From Pseudomonadota bacterium (GTDB lineage Bacteria > Pseudomonadota > Gammaproteobacteria > Burkholderiales > Rhodocyclaceae), in contig JAFEDI010000144.1 of NCBI GenBank assembly GCA_018241725.1, forward strand, positions 113,908-177,907: a stretch of 64,000 nt of DNA, read 5' to 3'. The position numbers and the translations under genes were made by a program. The notes below the pieces were generated by a model. It searched no databases, was not told the DNA's origin, and saw only the letters and a list, made by a program, of their open reading frames with translations. Shown in pieces: positions 52,516 to 62,600 of the stretch; position 1 is the first letter of the stretch, and the number at the start of each line of letters is the position of its first letter.

Positions 52516-52602
52516 ACAACAACAAGCTATTGATTAGAATAAAAAATCCTAGAATGAACACAAACCTACCCCTTAAGAGGTAGCAACATTCCGCTCCTTG
52601 AA

Positions 52603-52649
52603 TGCACTTCCGCAGTGCAGCAATCGGCTTTTCGGCACCATTCCGGCCC
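52603..52649 (-). promoter_or_regulatory. Pair of NtrC-type sites upstream of nrtA
   Basis: GCACT-TCCGC-AGTGC at 52604-52618, within a perfect TGCACT...AGTGCA palindrome, matches GCACY-N5-RGTGC completely. GCACC-ATTCC-GGCCC at 52635-52649 matches 8 of 10. Centres are 31 bases apart. The strong site is about 120 bases upstream of the predicted start. Confidence 0.7.
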
Positions 52650-52747
52650 ACTTCGAGGAAAGACCGTTAAATCCACAAGAAAAAAGGCGGTAGCGCCTTC
52701 GCGCCACCGCCCCATCAATATCCACACCCTGCCGGGCACTACTCCAT

Positions 52748-53323
52748 TCAGAGTAGGAGGTTGGCCATATCTATCACATCCTGGGCCACGTCGGCCACCT
52801 TGCGGCCGCGCTCCATCGCCAGCTTGCGCAGCGCGTGATAGGCCGCATCCTCATCGAGGCCGCGGGCCTTCATCAGCACGCCCTTGGCCTTGTCCACGAT
52901 GATGCGCTCGCTCAACTTGCGGGTCGCGTCATCCCGTTCGGCACGCAGATGCTGGAAGGCCTCGAACTGGGCAATGGCCACCTCGACCAGCGAATCGAGC
53001 CGCTCGGACGACACCGAATCAACGACATACGAGGAAACACCGGCTTTCACGGCCCGGCGGATCGCCGCCGAATCGGAATCCTGCGAGAACAGCAGCACCG
53101 GGCGCGGACAGTCCCGGTTCATGATGGCCAGATGCTCGAGGGTGTCGCGGCTGGGCGAGTCGGCCTGGATGAAGATCACGTCCGGCTTGGTGGCCAGAAC
53201 CTGCTCGGACAGATCGAAGGCATTCGACAACACCGCCGCCACCTGATGGCCGGCGAGCGCCACCGCTGCACAAACGTCCGCGGCACGCTCCCGGGAGGAA
53301 TCGACAACGAGCACTCGAAGCAT
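52748..53323 (-). CDS. nasT: NasT-type ANTAR antiterminator
   Basis: 191 residues. A receiver-like domain (about 1-120) leads to a helical linker and a C-terminal ANTAR RNA-binding domain (about 130-190: SERIIVDKAKGVLMKARGLD and AYHALRKLAMERGRKVADVA). NasT binds leader RNA to stop termination in nitrate assimilation genes and is held inactive by NasS until nitrate is present. At the usual phosphoacceptor position this protein has Gln (DVIFIQADSPSRD), so phosphorylation is unlikely. No nasS gene is adjacent. Located upstream of nrtA on the same strand, 390 bases away, beyond the NtrC sites. Confidence 0.92.
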   Translation of the reverse strand: MLRVLVVDSSRERAADVCAAVALAGHQVAAVLSNAFDLSEQVLATKPDVIFIQADSPSRDTLEHLAIMNRDCPRPVLLFSQDSDSAAIRRAVKAGVSSYVVDSVSSERLDSLVEVAIAQFEAFQHLRAERDDATRKLSERIIVDKAKGVLMKARGLDEDAAYHALRKLAMERGRKVADVAQDVIDMANLLL

Positions 53324-53452
53324 GAGAAAACACCCTGGAAAGACATGGCACTTTAAAGCATGAAGTGCGCCAGAGATACATCAACCTGCTCTCCTTATGA
53401 GGGTAACAGGGGAGGCAAGTTCATTCGCCCTCACTGCAGGGATAGATCGTCA

Positions 53453-55015
53453 TCACGACGCCCGGGCGGCCCCTTCGCCATCGACCAGACAGTCGAGGAT
53501 CAGCACCGACACATCGTCAGCCGCCGACTGGCGGCCCAGGTGGCGGGTCAGCGCATCGCGCAGGCCGGCCACCCGTGACGCCGGCGGCGTTGCACGCAGG
53601 GTTTGCTCCAGGCCGGCATTGCCGAAGGACTGGCCTTGGCGGTTCTCGGCCTCGGTCAGGCCATCCGAGCAGAGCACGATCTGCGATGCAGCATTCCAGC
53701 CGAAGACCTCGCAGGCAATCCCGGCCTCCGCAGAGGGCAGGATGCCGAGAGGCAGCTGCCGGGAAACAAAGCGCTGCAGCACCGTACCACGCTCATCGAT
53801 CAGCAGCACGTCGGGCACGCCGCCGACCCAGATCTGCCCCTGCGGTGCAGCGGCCTCCAGGCGTACCAGCGCCGATGCGACGAAGCGCCCGGCGGGCAGC
53901 AGGCCGCACAACAGATCGTTGAGCTCGGTCACCAGGCTCGTCAGCGGTGCGTTGCGCGCAGCCCCTCGATAAAAGGCTCCCAGCGCAGGCAGCACGCTCA
54001 CCGCAGCGGCCAGCCCGTGGCCGGTGGCATCGGCCAGCATCGCGTACAGGGCGCCGTCCGGTGCCCGCGCCACGGCCACCACGTCGCCGGAGAAATTGCG
54101 CGCCGGCAGCACCGCATACTGCACCGCGCGGTCGTGCAGCCAATCGCTGCGGATCTGGCGCTCCATGATGTTCATCGCCAGCTCCTGCTCGCGCTCCGAC
54201 TCGTCGTGGTAGCGCTGCAGACGGGCTGCATCTTCGACCAGCTGGCGCTGGATGCGGCGCGCCTCGGAGACGTCGCGGACGACACCAATGAACATGCGCC
54301 GGTTGGGCAACTGGAGATCGGACATTCCGACCTCCATCGGGAAGGTCGCAGCGCTTTTGCGGCGCCCCAGCATCTCGCGGATCTGACCGCCGGCCTTCAT
54401 CTGCCCGGACGACAACAGCCTGGGAATGGACAGCTCGGTACCGAAATCGCCATCCGACATCAGCATGCCGAGGGGCTGCCCAATCATCTCCGACGACGAA
54501 TAGCCGAAGATCTGGCTTGCCGCCCGGTTCACCGACAGGATGCGGCCATTCTCGTCGGCCGAGATGATGCCGTCGATGACCCCGTTGGCCACCGCCCGGA
54601 CCTGCTCCAGGGAACTCGCCAGCCGCCGCTGCATGTCGAGCAGGCGGCGCAGGGCCTTGAAACGCGCGGCAAAAACCGGGAAGGACAGGGGTTTGGCCAG
54701 GTAATCGTCGGCGCCGATGTCCAATCCATGAACGATGTCTCCCTCACCGCTGAGGGCCGACAGGATGATCACCGGTACCCAGCGATCGCCGGCAATGCTG
54801 CGGATCTGGCGGATCGCCTCGAAGCCATCCATCCGCGGCATCATCAGGTCCATCAACACCACGTCCGGCGATTCGCGCCGGAACAGCTCGACGGCTTCGA
54901 CGCCATCCTCCGCATAGATGGGAACGCAATTCAGGTGGGCCAGGAAAGTGCCTACGATGCTCCGGTTCGACGCAATGTCATCCGCAACCAGCACGCGCAA
55001 CGGTTTTTCTGCCAT
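53453..55015 (-). CDS. Receiver-PAS-PP2C (RsbU/SpoIIE-like) phosphatase
   Basis: 520 residues. The receiver domain (about 5-125) has the phosphorylatable Asp in PDVVLMDLMMPRMDG and the Lys in YLAKPLSFPVF. A PAS domain spans about 145-265 (VNRAASQIFGYSSSEMIGQP). A SpoIIE/PP2C-type Ser/Thr phosphatase domain fills about 300-510, with ADATGHGLAAAVSVLPALGA and VLCSDGLTEAEN providing the metal-binding Asp residues. It should dephosphorylate an anti-anti-sigma STAS protein, releasing it to bind an anti-sigma kinase. It lies 66 bases after a receiver-ATPase gene and forms a module with it and the sensor kinase. Confidence 0.92.
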   Translation of the reverse strand: MAEKPLRVLVADDIASNRSIVGTFLAHLNCVPIYAEDGVEAVELFRRESPDVVLMDLMMPRMDGFEAIRQIRSIAGDRWVPVIILSALSGEGDIVHGLDIGADDYLAKPLSFPVFAARFKALRRLLDMQRRLASSLEQVRAVANGVIDGIISADENGRILSVNRAASQIFGYSSSEMIGQPLGMLMSDGDFGTELSIPRLLSSGQMKAGGQIREMLGRRKSAATFPMEVGMSDLQLPNRRMFIGVVRDVSEARRIQRQLVEDAARLQRYHDESEREQELAMNIMERQIRSDWLHDRAVQYAVLPARNFSGDVVAVARAPDGALYAMLADATGHGLAAAVSVLPALGAFYRGAARNAPLTSLVTELNDLLCGLLPAGRFVASALVRLEAAAPQGQIWVGGVPDVLLIDERGTVLQRFVSRQLPLGILPSAEAGIACEVFGWNAASQIVLCSDGLTEAENRQGQSFGNAGLEQTLRATPPASRVAGLRDALTRHLGRQSAADDVSVLILDCLVDGEGAARAS

Positions 55016-55081
55016 TACAGAGTCTCTGCAGTTGGCGGGTGCGCCCTTAGGCGGCGCGCCCGCATATCCATCCAGTACGTA

Positions 55082-55987
55082 TCAGACCAGGCCCTGGACC
55101 TTGGGAACCGTGACCACAACCTGGTTGCCCGGCGGCAGGTAGGTCAGGCTCGCAAAGGCCAGCTGGCGGGACAGGGCGATGCCACGCCCGTTGGGGGCAA
55201 AGGCGCGCTCCGGATCGAAATCGAGGAACTGGCGCCAGTCGAAGCCTTCGCCATCGTCGCGGATCTCGAACACCCAGCGGCTGTCGTCGCTGCGCACGCG
55301 CAGACGCACGACCTTGTCCCGGTTTTCCGGCAAAGCAAGCCGCCGGGTAATCTCCTCCTCCCAGCTGTCACTCTCACGCAGACGACTCTTCTCGGAGAAT
55401 TCGATCCCCAGGTTGCCGTGCTCGACGCCATTCACCAACAGTTCGGACAAGCCCATCGCCAGCATGTCCGGTTGTGGCCCCAGCAAGGCGATGAAGGAGG
55501 CCAGCACCCGCGCCTCTTCGAGGGTACGGATGCGGAATTCGCCCTCCTTGATGCAGCGGAAGGCCTGCGCCTGCTCAGCCAGGCTGGCCGTCAGCTCGCG
55601 GCGCACGCGCATGTCGTCGAGGGCGGAGCGGATGATGGTCTGCAGCGCCTCGCCCTCGAAAGGTTTGGTGAGGTAGTAGAAAGCCCCGGCCGCCAGCCCT
55701 TCGCGGACCTGTTCGGGTGAGGTCGCGGCGGTCTGCATGATCACCGGGATCGAACGCAGACGTTCATCGCTCTTGATCCGGCGCAGCACGCTGATGCCGT
55801 CCATGCCCGGCATCATGCGGTCGAGCAGGACCAGGTCGAAGCGGGAGTCCGGCTGACTCAAGGCTTGCCAGGCCGCTTCGCCGGAATCCACCATCACCAG
55901 TTCGAAGCCCATTTCATCCAGGTATTCGCCGACGATATCCAGATTGAAAGGTTCGTCGTCTACGACCAGTATTCTTGCCTTGCTCAT
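55082..55987 (-). CDS. Receiver domain fused to RsbW-like HATPase (anti-sigma-type kinase)
   Basis: 301 residues. The receiver domain (about 3-125) has the acidic pair DDE, the phosphoacceptor in FDLVLLDRMMPGMDG and the Lys in YYLTKPFEGEA. Residues about 165-295 form a GHKL ATPase of the anti-sigma-factor kinase type: LSELLVNGVEHGN (N box), EIRDDGEGFDW (G1) and NGRGIALSRQLA (G2). No HisKA domain is present, so it is not a histidine kinase. It probably phosphorylates a STAS partner on Ser/Thr. It starts four bases before the sensor kinase stop (ATGA overlap). No STAS gene or sigma factor is in the window. Confidence 0.9.
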   Translation of the reverse strand: MSKARILVVDDEPFNLDIVGEYLDEMGFELVMVDSGEAAWQALSQPDSRFDLVLLDRMMPGMDGISVLRRIKSDERLRSIPVIMQTAATSPEQVREGLAAGAFYYLTKPFEGEALQTIIRSALDDMRVRRELTASLAEQAQAFRCIKEGEFRIRTLEEARVLASFIALLGPQPDMLAMGLSELLVNGVEHGNLGIEFSEKSRLRESDSWEEEITRRLALPENRDKVVRLRVRSDDSRWVFEIRDDGEGFDWRQFLDFDPERAFAPNGRGIALSRQLAFASLTYLPPGNQVVVTVPKVQGLV

Positions 55988-58900
55988 GTTTCTCCTTCTT
56001 TGGCCTCTGCCAACGTCGGCCTGTCCTGTTCGGCCAACGGCAATGCGACGATGAATTCTGCACCGCCGGCCGAATTATTGCGCGCGCGGATGAAGCCGCC
56101 ATGAGCGGCGACGATCTCCTGGCAGATCGCCAGCCCCAGCCCCGTTCCACCGGCGCCGGTACGGGTCCGGCTGCTCTGCACGAACTTGTCGAAGACCGCG
56201 CCGAGTTCCCCCACCGGAATGCCCACCCCTTCGTCGGACACGCAGAACACCAGCGCAGGGCCGTCTTGCGCAGCTGGCGCGGCTGCGCCATCGGACAGCC
56301 GACCGACATGCAGGGACAGCAGGATACCCTTGCCCTCCGGCGTGAACTTGGCGGCATTCGACAGCAGATTCATCACCACCTGCCCCAAGCGCGCCGCGTC
56401 CCCGTTGATACGTGGCAGTTTGGCGTCCCGCTCGACGCGCACCTGCAGCGCGCGGGCCTGGAACAGCGCCTCGAACTCCCGCAGTCCGTCCTGCACGACC
56501 CTGGACATGTCCATCGTTTGCAGGTTCAGCACCATCTGCCCGGCCTCCAGCTTGGAGAGGTCGAGCAGATCGTTGAGCAATAGCAACAAACGCTCGCCGC
56601 TGACCCGGATGCGATGGAAATAGCCGCGCAGCTTCTCGTGCCCAGCCTGGGTGATGCGGCTTTCACCGAGGCGGGCGTAACTGAGCACGCCGTGCATCGG
56701 CGTGCGCAACTCATGGGACATGTTGGCCAGGAAAACCGACTTGGCCTCGTTGGCAGCCTCGGCAGCCTCCTTGGCAGCCTGCAGATCCCGCGTACGCGCC
56801 TCCACCAGCGTGGCCAGGTCGAGGTTGTGGTCGAGGATCTGCGCCTCGCGGGCCTTCACTTCGTCGATGTCGGTCTGCGTGCCGATCATGCGCAGCGCCC
56901 GGCCGTTGTCGTTGCGCTCCACCACCAGGCCCCGCGCCATCACCCATTTGTACTTGCCGTTCCTGCAGAGCAGCCGCGCCTGGTGCGTGAAATAGGGCGT
57001 ATCCCCGCGCAGATGCGCATCGCGGGCCGCCAGCAGCCCCGACAGGTCGTCGGGATGGACCCGCCACGCCCACTCCTTGCCGCTATCCTCGGCCTCCTCC
57101 GCCCCATAGCCGAGCATGCTCAGCCAGCGCGGGGAGCGGAAGACCTTGCCGCTCGCGATATTCCAGTCCCACACCCCGTCGCCGGCGCCGTCCAGTGCGA
57201 ACTGCCAGCGGGCCTCGCTTTCGCGCAGGGCCAGTTCGGTCTCCTTGAGGTCGGTAACGTCGCGGATCACTGCCAGTGCCCCGCCGGTGCGTACGGCCCG
57301 GAAGCGCGCTTCGAAATGACGTTGGCGGCCCCCACGGGCAGACGTGTACTCGACACGCTGCAGCAGCCCGCTGAGCGACGCGGCCTGGGCCGCCTCGGCG
57401 AAGCGGCGTGCCATGTCCGGCGACAGGGACTCGTCCAGGCGCTTGCCGAGAAAAGCCTCCGGCGGCATCGACAGGGTTTCCCGGCTGTCCGCGTGATAGC
57501 GCACGATGCGCATCTCGCCATTGAGCTGGAACAGCATGTCGGGCATTGCGGCAATCAGGGACTCGTTGGTGGCGTGGGCCTCCTGAATGGCTTGCTGCTC
57601 GGCCTTGCGGGCCGTCACGTCCTCGACGATGACCCAGCGCTGCCCATCGCTGCCGCCGACCACCGTGGTCGTCACCAGCACCGGTACGCGTCGCCCATCC
57701 TTGCGCACGAACTCGGTCTCGCGGGCACTGGCGATGACCGTCGGCGCTCCAGCCGGATCGCCATCGGCCTTCGCTCCAGGCTCCAGTTCGCAGCCGCCGC
57801 GCAGTTCGTCCTCCGAATACCCGGTAATGCGGCAAAAAGCCGGATTGGCCTGCTGGTAAAGCCCCTCGGCGTCGATCAGGGCCATACCGAGGGACGCGTG
57901 CTGGTACAACGCATCGAGACGGGCATGGGAATCCACCACAGCCTGGCGGGCACGTCGCAGGGCCGTGACATCGGACGCGGCACCAGCCGTGCGCAACGGC
58001 TTGCCAGCGGCATCGAACTCGGCCTTGCCGGCCAGGTGGAACCAGCCAATGCTGCCGTCGACGCGGGCAATCGGCACCACGCAGTCGAGGGCGCGGGTAT
58101 CACGGATCAAGCTCCGGAACGCGGCGATGAAATCGCGCCGCCCCGACACCGACATGGAACGCAGGATGCCGCGTCCGCTGCGTGGCAACCCGCCCTCCGG
58201 GTAACCCAGCAGGCGGTCGCAGCGCGTTGACAGGAAGATCTCGCGCCGGTCGGCCTGCCACTCCCAGATTCCTTCGTCGGTCGCCGAGACGGCCAGTTCG
58301 AAGCGCTTCTCACTGGCGCACAGCTCCCGGGTCATATCGGCAGCCAGGCTCTCGGCCCGCTTCTGTTGCCCGGCCAGGCTCGCCACCACAAGGGCCAGCA
58401 AGACACTGGCCGCACAGCCTCCCAAAGCGGCCAGCGTGGATGTCGCCCATTGGCTCGTTGCTGGCGGTGCCAGAATCGACAGACGCCAGTCGCGCTCGCC
58501 AAAGCGCACTTCCCGCACCACCACCGGCGACACCTGCGTGGTGGCCACGTCCGAGTAGACGCGTCGAGGTATCGCGTCGGTGACGTCATCCACCACCAGA
58601 TCGTAGCCAGCGATGGCCGCCACACGCAGCGTGTCGAACATCGGCGTCACCGCAATGGCGAGCACCACAAGTCCATCGGCAACGTCCCCGTCGCTGGCAC
58701 CGAGTTCGTCGACCGCTCTCGCCGCCCGGTACAGCACGACGCCGGGCACCCTCTCGGCAGAATCCCTTCCCGTCAGCTCGGCGAGAGCGCTCATCGCCAT
58801 CTCGCCGGACTTCAGCGCGGCGTCCATCGCCCACCGACGTATCGGGTCGGCGTAGCCATCCAGACCAATCACGCTATCTGCGCGATCGCTGAGCGGCCAT

Positions 58901-59394
58901 AGATACACCAGCGGAAAACTCAGGCGCTGGCCCCGCGGATCGGGCCGCGGCAGCACGCGGGTCGGTTTGCCGTAGCTGGCCGACAGCAAGGCCTCGATGG
59001 CCGGGATGCGCTGCGCTTCGACACGCCGTGCAAAGCCGATGCCCAGCACCTCGGGCAGCGCCTCGGTCGGCTTCAGGCCGGCCACGTAGGTCTCGAATTC
59101 GCGCCGCTCGACGAGGTTCTGGGCGGAGAACATCCCGGTGACCCCGCGCAGAATGAAATCGACCTTGCCGAAACGCTCCTTCAGTTGATGCTCGAGCCGA
59201 TCTGCCGCCGCCTCGTGGCGGGCCTGCTCGAACTCCGCGTCCTGATCGGCCAGATAGGACCATCCCCAGCCGGTAGCCAGCAGCCCCACCCCCAGAACCA
59301 GGCCGAACCAACGCCGCTCCGTACCCGGCAAGCTGCGCAGGTGGCGAAGGACGGCCCGGAAGCGGCTCAACGAGGTAGCGGGTATCGGACTCAT
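55984..59394 (-). CDS. CHASE-PAS sensor histidine kinase
   Basis: 1136 residues from the ATG at 59392-59394; a start 16 codons earlier is possible. A membrane segment (about 30-50) precedes a periplasmic CHASE domain (about 65-290: VDFILRGVTGMFSAQNLVER; VLGIGFARRVEAQRIPAIEA), then a second membrane segment (about 305-330). Four PAS domains follow (about 350-860), then HisKA with ANMSHELRTPMHG and a HATPase domain with NLLSNAAKFTPEG, SDEGVGIP and GTGLGLAICQEI. There is no attached receiver, so it signals to separate proteins, most simply the two receiver-bearing proteins encoded after it. CHASE domains sense small extracellular ligands. Confidence 0.92.
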   Translation of the reverse strand: MSPIPATSLSRFRAVLRHLRSLPGTERRWFGLVLGVGLLATGWGWSYLADQDAEFEQARHEAAADRLEHQLKERFGKVDFILRGVTGMFSAQNLVERREFETYVAGLKPTEALPEVLGIGFARRVEAQRIPAIEALLSASYGKPTRVLPRPDPRGQRLSFPLVYLWPLSDRADSVIGLDGYADPIRRWAMDAALKSGEMAMSALAELTGRDSAERVPGVVLYRAARAVDELGASDGDVADGLVVLAIAVTPMFDTLRVAAIAGYDLVVDDVTDAIPRRVYSDVATTQVSPVVVREVRFGERDWRLSILAPPATSQWATSTLAALGGCAASVLLALVVASLAGQQKRAESLAADMTRELCASEKRFELAVSATDEGIWEWQADRREIFLSTRCDRLLGYPEGGLPRSGRGILRSMSVSGRRDFIAAFRSLIRDTRALDCVVPIARVDGSIGWFHLAGKAEFDAAGKPLRTAGAASDVTALRRARQAVVDSHARLDALYQHASLGMALIDAEGLYQQANPAFCRITGYSEDELRGGCELEPGAKADGDPAGAPTVIASARETEFVRKDGRRVPVLVTTTVVGGSDGQRWVIVEDVTARKAEQQAIQEAHATNESLIAAMPDMLFQLNGEMRIVRYHADSRETLSMPPEAFLGKRLDESLSPDMARRFAEAAQAASLSGLLQRVEYTSARGGRQRHFEARFRAVRTGGALAVIRDVTDLKETELALRESEARWQFALDGAGDGVWDWNIASGKVFRSPRWLSMLGYGAEEAEDSGKEWAWRVHPDDLSGLLAARDAHLRGDTPYFTHQARLLCRNGKYKWVMARGLVVERNDNGRALRMIGTQTDIDEVKAREAQILDHNLDLATLVEARTRDLQAAKEAAEAANEAKSVFLANMSHELRTPMHGVLSYARLGESRITQAGHEKLRGYFHRIRVSGERLLLLLNDLLDLSKLEAGQMVLNLQTMDMSRVVQDGLREFEALFQARALQVRVERDAKLPRINGDAARLGQVVMNLLSNAAKFTPEGKGILLSLHVGRLSDGAAAPAAQDGPALVFCVSDEGVGIPVGELGAVFDKFVQSSRTRTGAGGTGLGLAICQEIVAAHGGFIRARNNSAGGAEFIVALPLAEQDRPTLAEAKEGET

Positions 59395-59454
59395 GACCCG
59401 CAGGTGTACGGCCTGCGGCCCCAAAGCTTGAGGCGCCGCCACGCCTCATCACAA

Positions 59455-59679
59455 TCAGCGGCAGCCGACCTCGTCCTTGACGCCGAACTTGCGCAGGATG
59501 TTTTCCAGCGGACAGAAGCGTGTGAAGCCGCTCTGCAGCAGGTTGGCACCTACAAAGGCGGTGAACCACAGGAAGTTGTGGCTGACGAAGAAAGGGCTGC
59601 CCTCCACGCCGAGGCCGAGGGAGACGAGCACGAAGGTGCCTGCAAAAACTCGCACCCACTGGTTGATGTTCAGCTTCAT
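59455..59679 (-). CDS. DUF2892/YgaP-like membrane protein
   Basis: 74 residues with two membrane segments (VFAGTFVLVSLGLGV; FLWFTAFVGANLLQSGF). The MKLNINQWVRVFAG start and the FTRFCPLENILRKFGVKD ending match the YgaP-type DUF2892 family, often fused or next to rhodaneses and efflux systems. It overlaps the RND permease by four bases (59676-59679) and is read from the same transcript. Function unknown; a small accessory of the pump is the simplest idea. Another frame through this region is longer but lacks the family match. Confidence 0.85.
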   Translation of the reverse strand: MKLNINQWVRVFAGTFVLVSLGLGVEGSPFFVSHNFLWFTAFVGANLLQSGFTRFCPLENILRKFGVKDEVGCR

Positions 59680-62600
59680 GATGGCTCTCCGCCGTGCGCG
59701 CCGCGCCCATGGGTGGCGGCAAAGTACAGGACCGGGATGACGACCAGGGTCAGCAGCGTGGATACCAGCACGCCGAAGATCAGGCTGATCGCCAGCCCGT
59801 TGAAGATCGGATCGTCGAGGATGAACAGCGCACCGATCATCGCCGAGAGACCGGTCAGGCCGATCGGCTTGGCACGCACCGCCGCCGCGTGGATGGTGGC
59901 TTCCGCCATCGGCACGCCGGCCGCCACCTGCTGGTCGATGAAATCCACCAGCAGGATCGAGTTGCGCACGATGATGCCGGCCAGCGCGATCATCCCGATC
60001 ATGCTGGTGGCTGTGAACTGGCTGTGCAGCAGTGCATGCCCCGGCATCACGCCAATGAGGGTCAGCGGGATCGGCGCCATGATGATCAGCGGCACCAGGT
60101 AGCTGCGGAACTGGGCCACCACCAGCACGTAGATCAGCACCAGGCCTACCGCGTAGGCGGCGCCCATGTCGCGGAAGGTTTCGTAGGTGATCTGCCATTC
60201 GCCATCCCACTTGATGGCATAGGCCGCATAGGGGTCGTCCGGCTGGTGGATGAACCACTCGTCGAGGGTGCCGGCCAGGCGTTCGCCGACCAGCGGCAGG
60301 TTCTTCACGCGGCTGCGGATGTCGAACATGCCGTACAGCGGCGAATCCAGGTGGCCGCCCATGTCGCCGGTCACATAGACCACCGGCAGCAGATCCTTGT
60401 GATAGATCACCTGCTCCCGCCGCGTCGGCTCCACCTGCACCAGCTCCGACACCGGCACCAGCGCACCGCCGGCCTCCGCAGCGCGGGCGCGGACGCGCAT
60501 CTGCAGGATCTGCTCGATGCCCGACAGGTCTTCCGACGGCAGCGTCAGGCGCACCGGGATCTCGTACTTGTTGTCGCCGCCATGCACCGGGGTAACGTTC
60601 TCGCCGCCGAGGCCCAGGCGAACCACTTCGACGATGTCGGCCTGTGCCACGCCGAGCTGGGCCGCCTTGGCCTGATTGACGCGCAGCACCAGCTTGGGCG
60701 CCGCCTCGTCCACCGTGTCATCCACGCCGACGATATCCGCGCTGGCCTCGAAAGCCGCACGCACCTTGCCGGCCACTACCACCTGCCCGGCGTAATCGGG
60801 GCCATACACCTCGGCGACGATCGGCGACAGCACCGGCGGCCCCGGCGGCACCTCCACCAGCTTGGCGTTGCCGCCATGCTTCTTCGCGATGGCCGCCACC
60901 GCGTCGCGCACGCTCACCGCGATCTCGTGGCTCTGCCGGCTGCGATGGTGCTTGTCCACCAGATTGACCTGGATGTCCCCCATCTCCGGCTGGGCGCGCA
61001 GGTAGTACTGGCGGACCAAGCCATTGAAGTTGATCGGCGACGCGGTACCCGCATAGGCCTGGAAGTCGGTGACCTCGTCCACCTTGGCCAACTCGGCGCC
61101 GATCTCGCGCAGCACCTCGGCGGTGGCCTCGACCGGCGTACCGACGGGCATGTCGAGGACCACCTGGAACTCGCTCTTGTTGTCGAAGGGCAGCATCTTC
61201 AGCACGACCAGTTGCACCACCGCCAGCGACACCGACAGGGCGATCGCCAGCACCACGCCGAACCACAGCTTGGCGCGTGCGCGGCCACCGCGTACCGGAT
61301 CGAGCAGCGGCGTCATCAGGCGGCGGAACAGTGCTTCGAGTTGGCGGGTGAGTCGGTCGGGGCCGTGTTCCCGCGGAGTTTCCGTGTCCGCCGGAGCGTG
61401 TTCGCCCTTCATCAGCTTGCCGGCCAGCCACGGCGTCACTACGAAGGCCACCGCCAGCGAGATGAACATGCCCATCGACGCATTGATCGGGATCGGGCTC
61501 ATGTACGGCCCCATCAGGCCACTCACGAAAGCCATCGGCAGCAGCGCCGCAATGACCGTGAAGGTAGCCAGGATGGTCGGCCCGCCGACCTCGTCCACCG
61601 CCTTCGGAATCAGCTGCCACAAGGGCTTGCCCGGCTCCAGGGTGTGCCAGCGGTGGATGTTCTCGACGACCACGATGGCGTCGTCCACCAGGATGCCGAT
61701 CGAGAAGATCAGCGCGAACAGGCTGACCCGGTTCAGGGTGAAGCCCCAGGCCCAGGACGCGAACAGCGTCGCCGCCAGGGTCAGGGTCACCGCCGCGCCG
61801 ACGATCACCGCCTCGCGCTTGCCGAGCGCGAAGAACACCAGCAGCACCACTGCCGAAGTCGCGAAAACCAGCTTGCCGATCAGCTTGTCGGCCTTCTCGG
61901 TCGCAGTCGCACCGTAGTTGCGGGTGATCGTCACCTCGACGCCGTCGGGCACGATGCTGCCTTTCAAGGCCTCGATGCGGCGGATCACTCCGTCGGCCAC
62001 GTCAGCCGCGTTCTCACCGGGTTTCTTGGAGATCGACAGGGTCACCGCCGGGAAGCGCTCGCCGGCCGCCGCGCCAGCCTCCGGCGCCCCCTTGCCGAGG
62101 CCATGCCACACATAGCGCGACGGCTGGTCCGGCCCATCGAACACCGTCGCCACGTCGGCCACATGCACCGGCTTGCCACCGGACACGCCAACCACCAGGC
62201 GCCGCACGTCGGCGGCGCTCTCCACATAGGTGCCGGTCTGCACCAGCACCTCCTGGTTGGCGCGGGTCAGCACGCCGCTCGGCTGGGACGCATTGGCGAG
62301 CAGCAGCGCCCCCTTCAGGTCCTGTGGCGTAATGCCGAAGGCGTTCATCCGCCCTACATCAAGCAGCACGCGCAGCACATGGCCGGGGCCACCGATGGTG
62401 CTCACGTCGCGGGTGCCCTTGACCCGCTTGAGCTCGACCTCCACCGCCTGCGCCACCTGCTGCAGGTCGAAGGCCGAGCGGGCCTCGTCCCGCGTCCAAA
62501 GCGTAAGGGCTACGATCGGCACGTCATCGATGCCCTTCGGCTTGATGATCGGTTCGGCCACGCCGAGCTCCGGGGAGATCCAGTCCCGGTGGCTGTGGAT

